Of a DNA stretch of 64,000 nt, positions 21,905 to 31,900 are shown one piece after another (the first letter of the stretch is position 1; the number at the start of each line of letters is the position of its first letter). The notes below the pieces were generated by a model that had not been told where the DNA came from, searched no databases, and saw nothing but the letters and a program-made list of their open reading frames with translations. The DNA lies in contig MEHQ01001197.1 in the NCBI GenBank assembly GCA_008828725.1, positions 1-64,000 of the forward strand, written 5' to 3'. The position numbers and the translations under genes are program-made. This DNA comes from Saccharina japonica. Its lineage: Eukaryota > Sar > Phaeophyceae > Laminariales > Laminariaceae.

Positions 21905-22575
21905 TGCACGTGTGTATGGGTGTCGACGGTTGATATCACTCTGTTGCCATTTTTCGTGTGTATGTCACTTACGTCTACCCCTCCCCGCGTCATACCCATC
22001 TCCGCACGAAGGCTAAGGTCTCCGGCTTCAATCTCCACCCGTCTGCACCGTCTGCCGGCGTTTTCGGATGCTTCGCGCCACCGCTTCGAACTTGTGGTGC
22101 TGAATTCTTGTGGGTCATCGACCTTCTTCAGGCGCCCCATCAACTCCTTATGTAATCCTCTGGTGTGCACCGAACTACAGTTAGTAGCTCCACCACTATC
22201 AAGCAACCTTTCCAGCAAGGCGCTCTTCTCGCATGCGTACAGCGCAATCCGCGAACAATTCGTAATACATTTCGTCTGCGCAGCTGCAGTATCATCGCCG
22301 TAATGCTCTTCGAGCCTGTCTTGGCGGGGGGGGGGTTCGACAAGAAATTTGGCGTAGGGTGGAATGTGGTTATCGCGCTTCCTTGTTGGCCAGCCGATGC
22401 ACAGAAAGAAGGTGCAGGGAGTGGTGAGCCTGCCGCGGCTCATTGTAGCGAGCCATCCATGCTCTGGCTCCCATGTGATGCTCCCGTGCAACAGAGCCTC
22501 AAATATGCTTCGGCTTTCAGCACCCGCACCTTTGGAGTGGAGTAAAAGCTGTATGCAAGCGCGCTCCCGGGCGGT
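21905..22575 (-). mobile_element. LINE remnant, C-terminal region of reverse transcriptase polyprotein
   Basis: On the minus strand one open frame (22491 down to about 21900) reads LLHGSITWEP near 22490, then CIGW and KRDNHIPPYAKFL. This is the spacing of the LINE region after the RT core: LLYG-TW, then a CIGW-(K)R-D-H-Y motif. Upstream, up to about 22575, matching residues sit in another frame, so the copy has at least one frameshift. Its 3' side meets the plus-strand SINE at 21766-21899 in opposite orientation. It is a different LINE from the poly(C) one at 35848-36385. Alternative: an unrelated hypothetical protein; I favour LINE. Confidence 0.6.
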
Positions 22576-22795
22576 TTTACGAACGCTTGCAAGCTAAACT
22601 ATCGAGGGCACAGCCAGGTGTTTGCGCACACGCCGAGTGATCTCACGTGATCATGCAACAGACCGCAATAAGCGTAGTAGGAGGCGTATTCCGGGCACAC
22701 GACCGACCCCGGTGCGGTCCCTCCTAAGATGCACTATCGCTTACAGTTACCGTCCACAAGAGGTCTCCTGGCCTCATTCTGAGGTTAGGGGTAGG

Positions 22796-23190
22796 ACGCA
22801 TGCTATCTTGAGGCACAGAGGTGCACCATGTGAATAAGCTTTTGCCTTCTGAGGGAGGTCGCTTGAGGAGCCCGGTACCTCACCCAAGATTTTGGAGGGA
22901 AACAAAAGTTCTTCGACGCATGCTACGGTAGCCTGCATGCAGGTGCACCATGTTACTACTGTAATAATAAGCTTTTGCCTTCTGAGGGTGGTGGCTTGAA
23001 AAGCTCTATACTAATAGTAAGTCAAAAACTGAGTTGGGAGGAAAATAAAAAGTTCTTCGACGCATGCTACGGTAGCCTGCATGCAGGTGCACCATGTTAC
23101 TAATAATAAGCTTTTGCCTTTTGAGGGTGGTCACTTAAGGAGCTCTATACTAATAGTAAGTCAAAACATGATTTGGGAGGAAAATAAGAA
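22796..23190 (-). repeat. Tandem array of M1 right end, 120-144 bp unit, 3 copies
   Basis: Copies begin at 22796, 22916 and 23060 with ACGCATGCTA. The last two are 144 bp apart and share GTAGCCTGCATGCAGGTGCA, AAGCTTTTGCCTTCTGAGGG and GCTCTATACTAATAGTAAGT. Confidence 0.85.
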
Positions 23191-23298
23191 TGCTACTACC
23201 CGATGATCAATCCCATGGCCTATAATGTGTAAGTATAAAATGAAACCTATCGCACCACAAGAACGAAAACCCGACAAGTTTGGGTTAAGGAGCCCCGT

Positions 23299-23856
23299 CA
23301 TTCAGAAACTGTTTCAGCCAAAAAAAGGTATACCTCTACCTCTATCGTACGCATATAGCCCTTAATAGGTCATTCAGAAACTTTTTCAGCCAAAAAAAGG
23401 TATACCTCTGCCTCTATCGTACGCATATAGCCCTTAATAGGTCATTCAGAAACTGTTTCAGCCAAAAAAAGGTATACCTCTGCCTCTATCGTACGCATAT
23501 AGCCCTTAATAGGTCATTCAGAAACTGTTTCAGCCAACAAAAGGTATACCTCTGCCTCTATCGTACGCATATAGCGCTTAATAGGTCATTCAGAAACTGT
23601 TTCAGCCAACAAAAGGTATACCTCTGCCTCTATCGTACGCATATAGCGCTTAATAGGTCATTCAGAAACTGTTTCAGCCAACAAAAGGTATACCTCTGCC
23701 TCTATCGTACGCATATAGCGCTTAATAGGTCATTCAGAAACTGTTTCAGCCAACAAAAGGTATACCTCTGCCTCTATCGTACGCATATAGCCCTTAATAG
23801 GTCATTCAGAAACTGTTTTAGCCAAAAAAAGGTATACCTATGCCTCTATCGTAGCA
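23299..23856 (-). repeat. Tandem array of M1 left end, 72-bp unit, 8 copies
   Basis: Units start CATTCAGAAACTGTTTCAGC at 23299, 23371, 23443, 23515, 23587, 23659, 23731 and 23803, an exact 72-bp period. The unit includes GGTATACCTCTGCCTCTATC and ATATAGCCCTTAATAGGT. The last copy is cut short and runs into a normal M1 terminus. Confidence 0.95.
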
Positions 23857-24367
23857 CGCGTCCTTCCTACCCGGTGAACAACACAATGGCCTACTGAAAC
23901 ATATGGCATCACAAGAATGGAAGAGTCCCGACACTTTTGGGTTAGGCGAACCCCGATCATTCAGAAAAGCATTAAGGCAAAAAGTGCTGCCTCGATCGTA
24001 GCACGCGTTGTAGTGCTAGATCGCCTCCTTACTTGTTTGTCGCGGTTTTGTACAGCCGCATCTTTTTCGATTCAGTTTCAGTTTCAGTTCATGGATGTTA
24101 CCGTGTGGTTGCCATCATTGTTTGATTTTCCCCGAGATTTGTCTATATTATAAATATACTGTAGGAGCGAACAATGTTGTCATAGATTGAGCAGCTGAGT
24201 ACGTGCGTGTGATAGATAGGCGCAAGGTGAACGGCCAGGCGGAACAGTGCTTTGGGGCAGCAACAGCGGTATCAATATTAAATCTTAGTATTCTACTTCA
24301 ACCATCTTCGACGCGACATATCTGACACGTAGTGCCTGGCAATATACTCTGTATGCAATATACTTGT

Positions 24368-24553
24368 TATACTTTCTTTCTTATTTTTTTTTTGTCCATC
24401 CCATTTATTATCTTCGCCCTTCCTTTCTCTCTCCTCCCTAGTCATAACTCAGATCCGGGGTCACAAAGTAGGCTCCTCTCCCTCCTCCCCCACTACGATG
24501 CTTGCCTTGCATTTTTATCGCGAGAAGACTTCAGCCTTTTCTTCCCTCGTCGA
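24368..24553 (-). repeat. Dispersed repeat R1
   Basis: Reverse-orientation copy: CTCAGATCCGGGGTCACAAA, then GCATTTTTATCGCGAGAAGA. See 16766-17012. Confidence 0.65.
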
Positions 24554-25150
24554 CTCGCGTCGAATTGTGCTACTCGTACTATTTATAAAAATTGAATGTC
24601 AGTACAAGTGGGCCTATGCATGGTTACCATATGTAACTCATCGCCATAGTATTGTCCGTGTTCACAGGACAAGCTCCAAATAACTCCACTATACGATTGT
24701 GATTCGGCATAGTGTAGCTAGCCATCAGGCACACGAATACTACCATTGTTCTAACTCTCGGGCACAGAGAGAGGTGTCAACCAGGGTCAGTCACCCCCTG
24801 TCTGCTCACTGCCAGCATTTTCTTTTTTCCGTCCTAGACCTTCGGGATCTTGGCTACAGAAGTCTAACCATCTACATAAATTTGAGCAATACCGTGACCA
24901 AGGGTTTAAAACGAGGTCAGCTTGGTTGCCACCTCACCACTTTACTACGTACGCAATTTAGTTCCGTCGAAGTTGTCGTCAGGGCGGCTCCTGCAGTAGG
25001 TCCATCCCCAGCTTTTCCAGATTAGTACATAGATTGTGCATACCTTTTGGCGTGTAACGGGCAATGCTGCTATATAGGATAACACACACAAGAGTCTGTG
25101 GGCGGCACCCGAATGGAGGCTGGAAAGAGTTGAGTCGCCGTAAAAAATCG
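24554..25150. other. No gene seen
   Basis: Only short open frames without recognisable motifs. Confidence 0.5.
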
Positions 25151-25154
25151 CGGG

Positions 25155-25580
25155 TTGGGGAAGGCCGGAGTGGCCAAGGTGGGAGACGATGATCCTGCCA
25201 GCAGCCGGCGAAGAGCGGGAAAGGTAAGTGCGCCCGATTCCCAGAATACCCGCTTGTCGCCTACGCTCGAATGCGTCGGGCTGGGGGGGGTGTTGCAGCG
25301 ACTGGGCGCTGGGAAAGTAACAGAACAATATTTCAGGAATAACGGAGGATCTGTCAGGAATGAGCCGCACCGGACCGTGAACGGGATGTCAGCTTTGGAC
25401 CAACGATAGTTATGCGTCGGATAGAGTGTTTGTTGCAGCGCTGAGGCACCGGGAAGGGGCGGGTGGTCCGCTACATGGAAGGCGCACACACTGCTACCAG
25501 GCCGTGACGGGATGCCCGCTTTGCTCCAACGATAGTTATGCGTCCGGTAGGGAGCGTGTTGCAGCGCCGGTGCCTATATA
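25155..25580. repeat. Tandem repeat block with TATA-like end
   Basis: Three diverged copies of a 130-145 bp unit (about 25230, 25375 and 25504) share GGGATGCCCGCTTTG, CCAACGATAGTTATGCGTC and GTGTTGCAGCG. The last is followed by CCTATATAAGTA at 25572. Tandem boxes upstream of a TATA-like sequence look like a promoter, possibly of a repeat element, but no gene downstream can be supported. Confidence 0.5.
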
Positions 25581-27671
25581 AGTACGATGAAGCTTAGAGA
25601 CTGCACGAACTAGCCCTGACCGGAGGGCCTATGCGTCTGGGCAGGGACCAAGTTCTTGGAAGCTCCCTGCTGCAACAACAAGTAGGGGGAAGGAACGAAT
25701 ATCCCCGGCAGAGAAATCCTACATTTGGGGCGAAGAAACCCGTCAAAAGACCGCGCCCTCCACCTGGTATCTCTCGATACCATCCAAACAACAAAGGAAA
25801 CTTAAGTCGAATGATCTGTATATCTGCCACGTATCGCCTATCGTTATACGCAACGTCGTCGCCCGTTCTATCAACTAGAATACTGGAGATCGGGGTCAAA
25901 TTGGGGATTTGCGGACGAGGACTGCGGCACTCTTTCGAACGGACTCAAACAGCAAGGCGACACCAGTCTCGGGAGTTGCCCAAAAGGCCCCACGCTGTTG
26001 AAACACTCGTCTATCGACCTGCCTCTCTGCTCTCTCGCTCTGAAAGAACAATCACGAGCGACTAAACACCCCAAGAAATGTCATCTACCGTGGTACTTGA
26101 GGAGGTCACCACCTAGCTGGTCGTTAAGGAATGCTGGCCTTGGGTTGATTGGAATCCTCGCATTTTACGATGCAGGCAGCATCATCACACCCATAGATCC
26201 TGCATAAGACAGGCGTACACCCGCGCATATTTTAACAGGTTGTGAGCCTCGTTTACCAGGTGAATGTTTGGCCTACAGGAGAGACAACTTTTGTCTGGCG
26301 CCATCATCAGCACGGGGTAGGTCCGCCCAAAATCAAGATGCTCATTGAGAGGATCAACCAGGATTTCAACGAGGGGCAACACAAGCACGAGGCCTGTCGT
26401 GAGAACGCTGTCCGGCGATCGTCGACTTGTTTACAGCCCAGCTCGGCTGTAGCGAACATCAAACACGACCGTTGGCCGCTGGCCGTTTGGGGGATAGTTT
26501 GTCTGGGACTGCCAGAAGAACGACACACTGACCAGAAAAAAGCGCTAATAACTCAGTGACACGATGGTAGAGGTTATGGGGGTGGAGCACCATGTCGTCA
26601 AGCTGTGGGCAGTTCGGCTGAATCAGGAATCCAGTACAACGCGCAGCACCTACGAACCTACAGTAAGTGAACTTTCACAGCGTAAAAATCTTGATTTTAT
26701 ATTTTTGGTCCACGAGCTCCACCTTCAGTAATACAGGGCACTCCTTCATATGTTTACATACTTCAGCTCTGTTCTAAACTCCAAGGCCGTAATCGGTCAG
26801 CCACTTACGAGTCTACCTCTACTTTCGAACAGAGAGTGGTCTCCTAGGATCACAGGTCACAGACACGAAGACAGGTCGTTGTTGTTGTGGCATCCGCGGT
26901 TGCCAGCCTGTTTTCGATCCAAAGTTCGACGGTACTTTTCGTTTTTTTACCTGCTCTTTCAGGAACAGGGACACAACTAATACGTGCAGCATGCGACCCG
27001 GGTTGTGAATGTTTCCGCGTTGGCCCACCAGGCACAACAGCCTGAAACGTTTACTCGTGTTTGAAAGAAGTACAGGGCAAGGCCTTTCCCTGGCGGTTGG
27101 CGGTCTCAAGACTAGTACAGAACTTATGTGTGTCATACGCGTGACGAAGGGCGGCAAAAAAACTAAGCTGGACACGCGCTGCTGAACACGCTAGCGCGAT
27201 CGATCGTTTTTAAGCCCGGGCGCGCGTTAACCCTACCCTTAGGACTGCACCCACGTTTTAGGTATAAACTACTTGGAATTAGTGAGGGATCAGTTTCGAT
27301 GTCGTTGAAGGGGCTAAGGCACTATTATTCGAACTAACATTCGAGGTGCAAATTTGATTCTACCGACGTTCGCATTGTCCCGCAAAACAATAGGGCGACG
27401 TTTGGAATGGAAAGGGTGCGTCCGGGACTTGCAAACACCTTTGCAGCAGAGTTACCACTTCGATATGGGGGCCAACGGAAGAGGAGCGGTGCAGACGAAC
27501 AGCTTGGAGTGCATCGAACATATAGGCAAGGGGATGCCGCACTGGTACGTACGTAGCCGATACGGAAGACTCCAACACGCAGCAGCAGGAAAGGCTTTTG
27601 AGTTTGGGGCGGGCGCCATATATTTCACCCAGCCGTTTCGCAACTTACACATCCCGCATTAAAATTAGTTG
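25581..27671. other. No gene recognised
   Basis: Several medium open frames occur on both strands (25631-26065 plus, 26185-26388 minus, 26242-26559 plus, 27354-27662 plus). None shows a domain I know. Base composition is less repetitive than the surroundings, so it could hold a decayed element or exons of an unrecognised gene. Confidence 0.4.
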
Positions 27672-27968
27672 ACGCGTGCCGCGATAGAGGTACGAGTAGC
27701 ACTTTTTGGCTGAAATGTTTTCTGAAATGATCGGGCCCCTTAATCCAAATCGTCTGTCTTTCGCTATTGTGTCGCCATATGTTTCATTGTGTAGTTAGGC
27801 CATGATATTGTTCATCAGGTATATAGCACTTTTGCTTTCCTCCAGAACCAGTTGATGGGTGAGGTATAGAGCTCCTATACTGTAATCAAGATAATCAAGT
27901 GACCACCCTCAGAAGGCAAAAGCTTAATATTAGTAACATGGTGCACCTTTACCGACCGTAGCATGCGT
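27672..27968 (+). mobile_element. MITE M1 at left border of segmental duplication 2, copy A
   Basis: Starts ACGCGTGCCGCGATAGAGGT and ends CGTAGCATGCGT. Internal landmarks of the family are all present. The equivalent M1 at 52980-53370 borders the second copy of the duplication, but the sequence to the left of the two MITEs is unrelated. Confidence 0.8.
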
Positions 27969-28825
27969 CAGGTGAGCCACCACTCACTGCGCTTTGCTGA
28001 GTCAGGCACAAGTAAGAACATGTTTTTTGTTTTCGTTGTAATACCTATATCTCCACGGCAAGGTGCCCCCTTCCCACGTGCATAGACACCACGTTATACT
28101 ACCCGTAAGCCGGCAAGGGAGAGGTAACAAAAAATACCGACCCTTTAGAACGCTCCACGCGGGTTCAATCCACGCCCCCCTCCGCTCAAGGAGTACATAA
28201 AATCCCGACTGGCGTGCTGAGGCAGCCGGCGAGCGCACAAATCAAAACACCGACAGCCGTTTTGCTATTAGGTTTCAGGAGGGCCCCTCTACCACTACAT
28301 ACCATACTACCCTTGTTTTTTCCTCGCCACAATCCGCGCCCCACGTAACAACACACATAACAAATACTGCAGTTTCGTCTGGCACGCCAGCTATTAGGCA
28401 TGGGGGTATCCCAGCACTACTGTCTAAAAAAAGAGGCGGGGAAATCCAACGCCTACATCATACCCTGCTGCTGTGTAACCTTCAAACGACGGAAATGTAA
28501 CCTCTCCGTTTCATTCACGCGAAAAACGACTCCTTTTTTTTTTCATGACGGCCGAGTGATCGCCCCAAGCCTGTCTTCTCCCAAAGCGAAGACGTGCTTA
28601 AGCCACCCTTTGACGTCATCATTCGCCATTTAGCTGCCACCCATAAAACGACACACAGCACCTGTTGCAAACCAATCAAGTATCGTAGCTCGAATGCACC
28701 TATAGACTGCGCGATGGATGCATCATCGCCCAGACGGCCGTAAAAAATATACGAGGGTCTAACTATTTTGGCTCGCAGTTCTTGAGACGCCGAGACGCCC
28801 TCACTCTGGGACTTCGCCTTATTTC

Positions 28826-28906
28826 TTATTTCGCTTCCGGCGAACGGTCGAGAATCTCGCGAACCATTGGGTCCATTTCTTCCTCCAAAATCGATTCAGG
28901 GAAAGC
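28826..28906 (-). CDS. Patatin-like phospholipase, last exon (10)
   Basis: Acceptor CACGCAG at 28907. Reads AFPESILEEEMDPMVREILD then RSPEAK and a TAA stop; 26 residues, phase 0, following exon 9 in phase. Confidence 0.8.
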   Translation of the reverse strand, partial: AFPESILEEEMDPMVREILDRSPEAK

Positions 28907-31900
28907 CTGCGTGACAGATAGTAGGGGCGGGGGGGAAGCATTAGTTAACGCTTGGACCAGTGGGGTAATTGTCGTTTTTGGTAATCGTACAGTAAAATTT
29001 CAAGGCCCGTTGTACCTCCTCGTTGCATCGTATATAGATGGCTAGGGATATGAGCAACGACAATCATAAGGTCGCAGAGCGTCGGAAAGCGATCAGCCTC
29101 CACCAGGCACCTTGGCCTTTGGCCCTCCCCTCCTCTCTCCTCTTCTCCTGACTCTTCCCTCTCGAACGCTCTTGGGTCGCGTGGTCAACTCAACGCCATC
29201 AAACAAAACAGTGGAGGCATGAGACACGTATACGCCCATCAAAAATAACTACCATCCCTATCTCCATTCCGTCCCGCCGGTGACTCGCGCCCCGCGATTC
29301 GCAGCACACGAGTCTGACAGTACATACACCTGACGCGTGCTATACTATACGACAGGGCATGTCTTCTAAGCTCTCTTTTGCCTTCTAAGGCAAATACATA
29401 TGACCGACGAGGCCCCTCAAACGAGGAAGCTACCCGGACAAAACACGCCTTATCTTTGGAATCTGGAATCCCATTTTGTGTTGTACCATATGATTTCGTT
29501 TTATACTTAAGGCCGTGGGGTTGTTCATCGCTTTTCTAAAAAGTCAGTTTTTTTCAGGAGAGGGTACAGTAAAAAGTACCAGGTACGGATAGAGGTAAAA
29601 ATAGCGCTCCTATACTATAATCAAGTGAGGAGCCTCCGCAAAAATTAGGTGCTGCCCTTGTAAGGCAAACCCCTTGCTGATGCATGCGCGTCACCTGGAG
29701 AGCCGCTTCCCGCCCGTCGAGATTCGCAGTAGCATGCCCCGGCACCGCCCGTCGCAGAAGCAGGTGCGCGTGTTCGTACCCCTTCCTTACACCTTCCAGC
29801 ATGCTCTCTCGACGCCGCTCCAGACGCGCAATCTCCGACTCAGAAGCCTGCACTCGTCGAGGAGAAGCATGAGAACGGGGGGGAAAGCCGTAACAAACTT
29901 GTGTTTTTGTGTGTTTTTGTTCACGTTAAACCGTTTTTTCCACCTATCGACATCAGGAAAAATATAGTGTCCGTGGTGATTCTTCAACCTAGAGAGAGAC
30001 ACAAGCGGCCATAAACTACTTCGTGAGCTGTGTAATGTGTAATTGTTTTACTCGAAACGACAAGGCGCGTGCACGGGAGGGGGGAGGAATGGGGGCGCAA
30101 AAATGCAACACCATAAGTTAACTACCAGCCCGGCAACAGACGAGAACGATGTCAACGCTCAACCCGGGAAGAAGCAGCAAGCTAGATAAACGCTTGCTGT
30201 TTGATGCGCTACTACCTCCACCTAGCCGTTTTTTTAGCGCAGCCAGCCACTTCGCCTAAAAAAACACCCCGCAAACATCTTGTCGTAGCGTCAAACAATA
30301 AGTATGCCACGACGTTCTAGCACGCTCACGACAAACACTCAACAACCAGATCGAGCTTTTTTTCAATCGCACGGGGTTGCAGCCCCCGTTACAAGCAGCC
30401 CCTTTTTTTCAAAACCAACATATATGCTATCCCTTCAACAAAAGTCTCCGCTAGATTTATCTGGGTCTGAGCTCTTACCGGTAGGCACATGGGCATAAGG
30501 TACGGCCCAGCGTCGCGGCCCGTAGCTCGCGCCGCCTCGTTGAGAGCCAGCACGGACTCCGCGTAGAGTTTCTTGTGACCGCTGCCCTTCATGTACTCGT
30601 ACGACACGGGGTCCTTGCTCTTGCGCTTGAAGAACCGGCGCATAATAAGGCGTTCCGCCACCTTCGGCTTACCCAAAAGGTTGCCGCCTTCACATTTGAA
30701 AAAAAAAAAAAAAAAAGAGCGCGAGGGAAAGAAGGTTGGGGTTAAACGAATGCCAAGCACGATTTGGGGCGTCACAAACAAAAGAGGTTCGCGCCTAAGT
30801 AGTGCTTTTGATTGTCTTCCCCTCAATCCAAACAGCACCGCAGACGACAAAAGCAACGCGTGATATTACTCGTGTAGTACTCTTAACGAGTCTATGATAC
30901 ACACCAGGCACCTAGGAGATCTGGTGCTGTTTTTATTGTCGCAAAAGGGGCGATCGACTGAAAAACCGTATAGCTAGTTGGTTTTGCGTCGGTCGATTTA
31001 GTTATGCTTCTTTCAGGCATGAAAAAGTGAGCGCGCATCGCGCCAAACCAAGCACATCTATTATACCGGGTTTGCTCGCCGTTCCGCATCTACATAAATA
31101 CGCAAGCGTGTTTTTGTGGGAGCCGAGCCCCGTAAAAAGTCAACAACGGATCTACTCGTTGTAGCGTACCTTATACCAGGTACACGCGTGCGGTGCTTCA
31201 CAGTAGAGCCTGTACAAAAAAAAATACGAAACCAAACCTAATATCAGCAGCTGACGTCAACTCACCCAACTGAGAAGACTATTTTTGGACCGCGCGCAAT
31301 AAAAATACTACTCGTACCAGATCCTGGTATAGTAACCAACCTCTCCAAGTCAGGGTCAACAGGAGAACATAATTGTTTAGGCCGCAAACGGACGAGCCGA
31401 GCCCAAAACTCGCAGCACCAAAACGTTTGGCGTATCCGACATCACACATAGGACTCTCGTTCGTACCGTTCTCGTACTGCTCCGCACGACCGAGGGAACG
31501 ATCGTGACGGGGTAAACCTGTTGTCAACAGGTTGTTTCTCCTTTGTCCTTTTTGGCACATGTTTCCTACACACACAGCCTCTCCGTCTGCTTATCTAGTG
31601 TTTATTTTTGGCCTTTGTATGAGAGTTTGGCCGTCGGTCAGCTTCTCCCCCACCCCTCCCGAGAAGAAAGCAAGCAATCCCTGCCTGGTCGGTAAAAACC
31701 CGACGTGCCCCGTCGGATGCGAGGGCTCATGGTCATACGACTACGGCCATACATGACATGAGTACACCTCCCCACCCCCCGGTGCTCCGTCTCGAAAGGG
31801 ATGCGTGGTCAATGGCCAAATGACTAAGGCAAGCAACAAATGAGTACGCCCCCTCCCCAGGCTGGGTTGGCGTCGGTTGGCAACGACGCTGTAAAACACG

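Larger units (their letters stand above)
22796..24008 (-). mobile_element. MITE M1 in reverse orientation with both ends tandemly amplified
   Basis: Reading left to right this is the M1 right end (ACGCATGCTATCTTGAGGCA) in three tandem copies, the M1 middle (about 23190-23298), then the M1 left end in eight tandem 72-bp copies, and finally a further left-end fragment closing with GATCGTAGCACGCGT at 24008. No coding capacity. Sub-arrays are listed separately. Confidence 0.8.

Noticed and set aside
21745-22491. A 248-codon minus-strand frame as a host gene
   Set aside because: Its first part has LINE C-terminal motifs and its last part is antisense SINE sequence, so it is a chance fusion of repeats.
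23299-23856. Regular 72-bp array considered as a CRISPR array
   Set aside because: There are no unique spacers between conserved short repeats; the whole 72 bp repeats, and the unit is the end of a MITE. The genome is eukaryotic.
24332-24595. Conserved peptide-like NSDPGS in three places as a protein family
   Set aside because: The three copies (also 16.8 and 43.1 kb) are in different relative frames and share non-coding flanks, so this is DNA repeat R1.
28160-28190. GGGTTCAATCCACGC as a tRNA T arm
   Set aside because: Four of five stem pairs form but no other arm of a tRNA can be drawn. It repeats at 53562 only because of the segmental duplication.
31138-31162. CAACAACGGATCT resembling the start of 5.8S rRNA
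   Set aside because: The match is 13 bases only and the sequence beyond it does not continue as 5.8S.
31380-31530. Minus-strand frame containing NVLVLRVLGSARP as the missing patatin exon
   Set aside because: It starts in the right phase after CAACAG but has no family motif before the VLVLR, no Asp motif, and no donor in the phase needed by exon 8.
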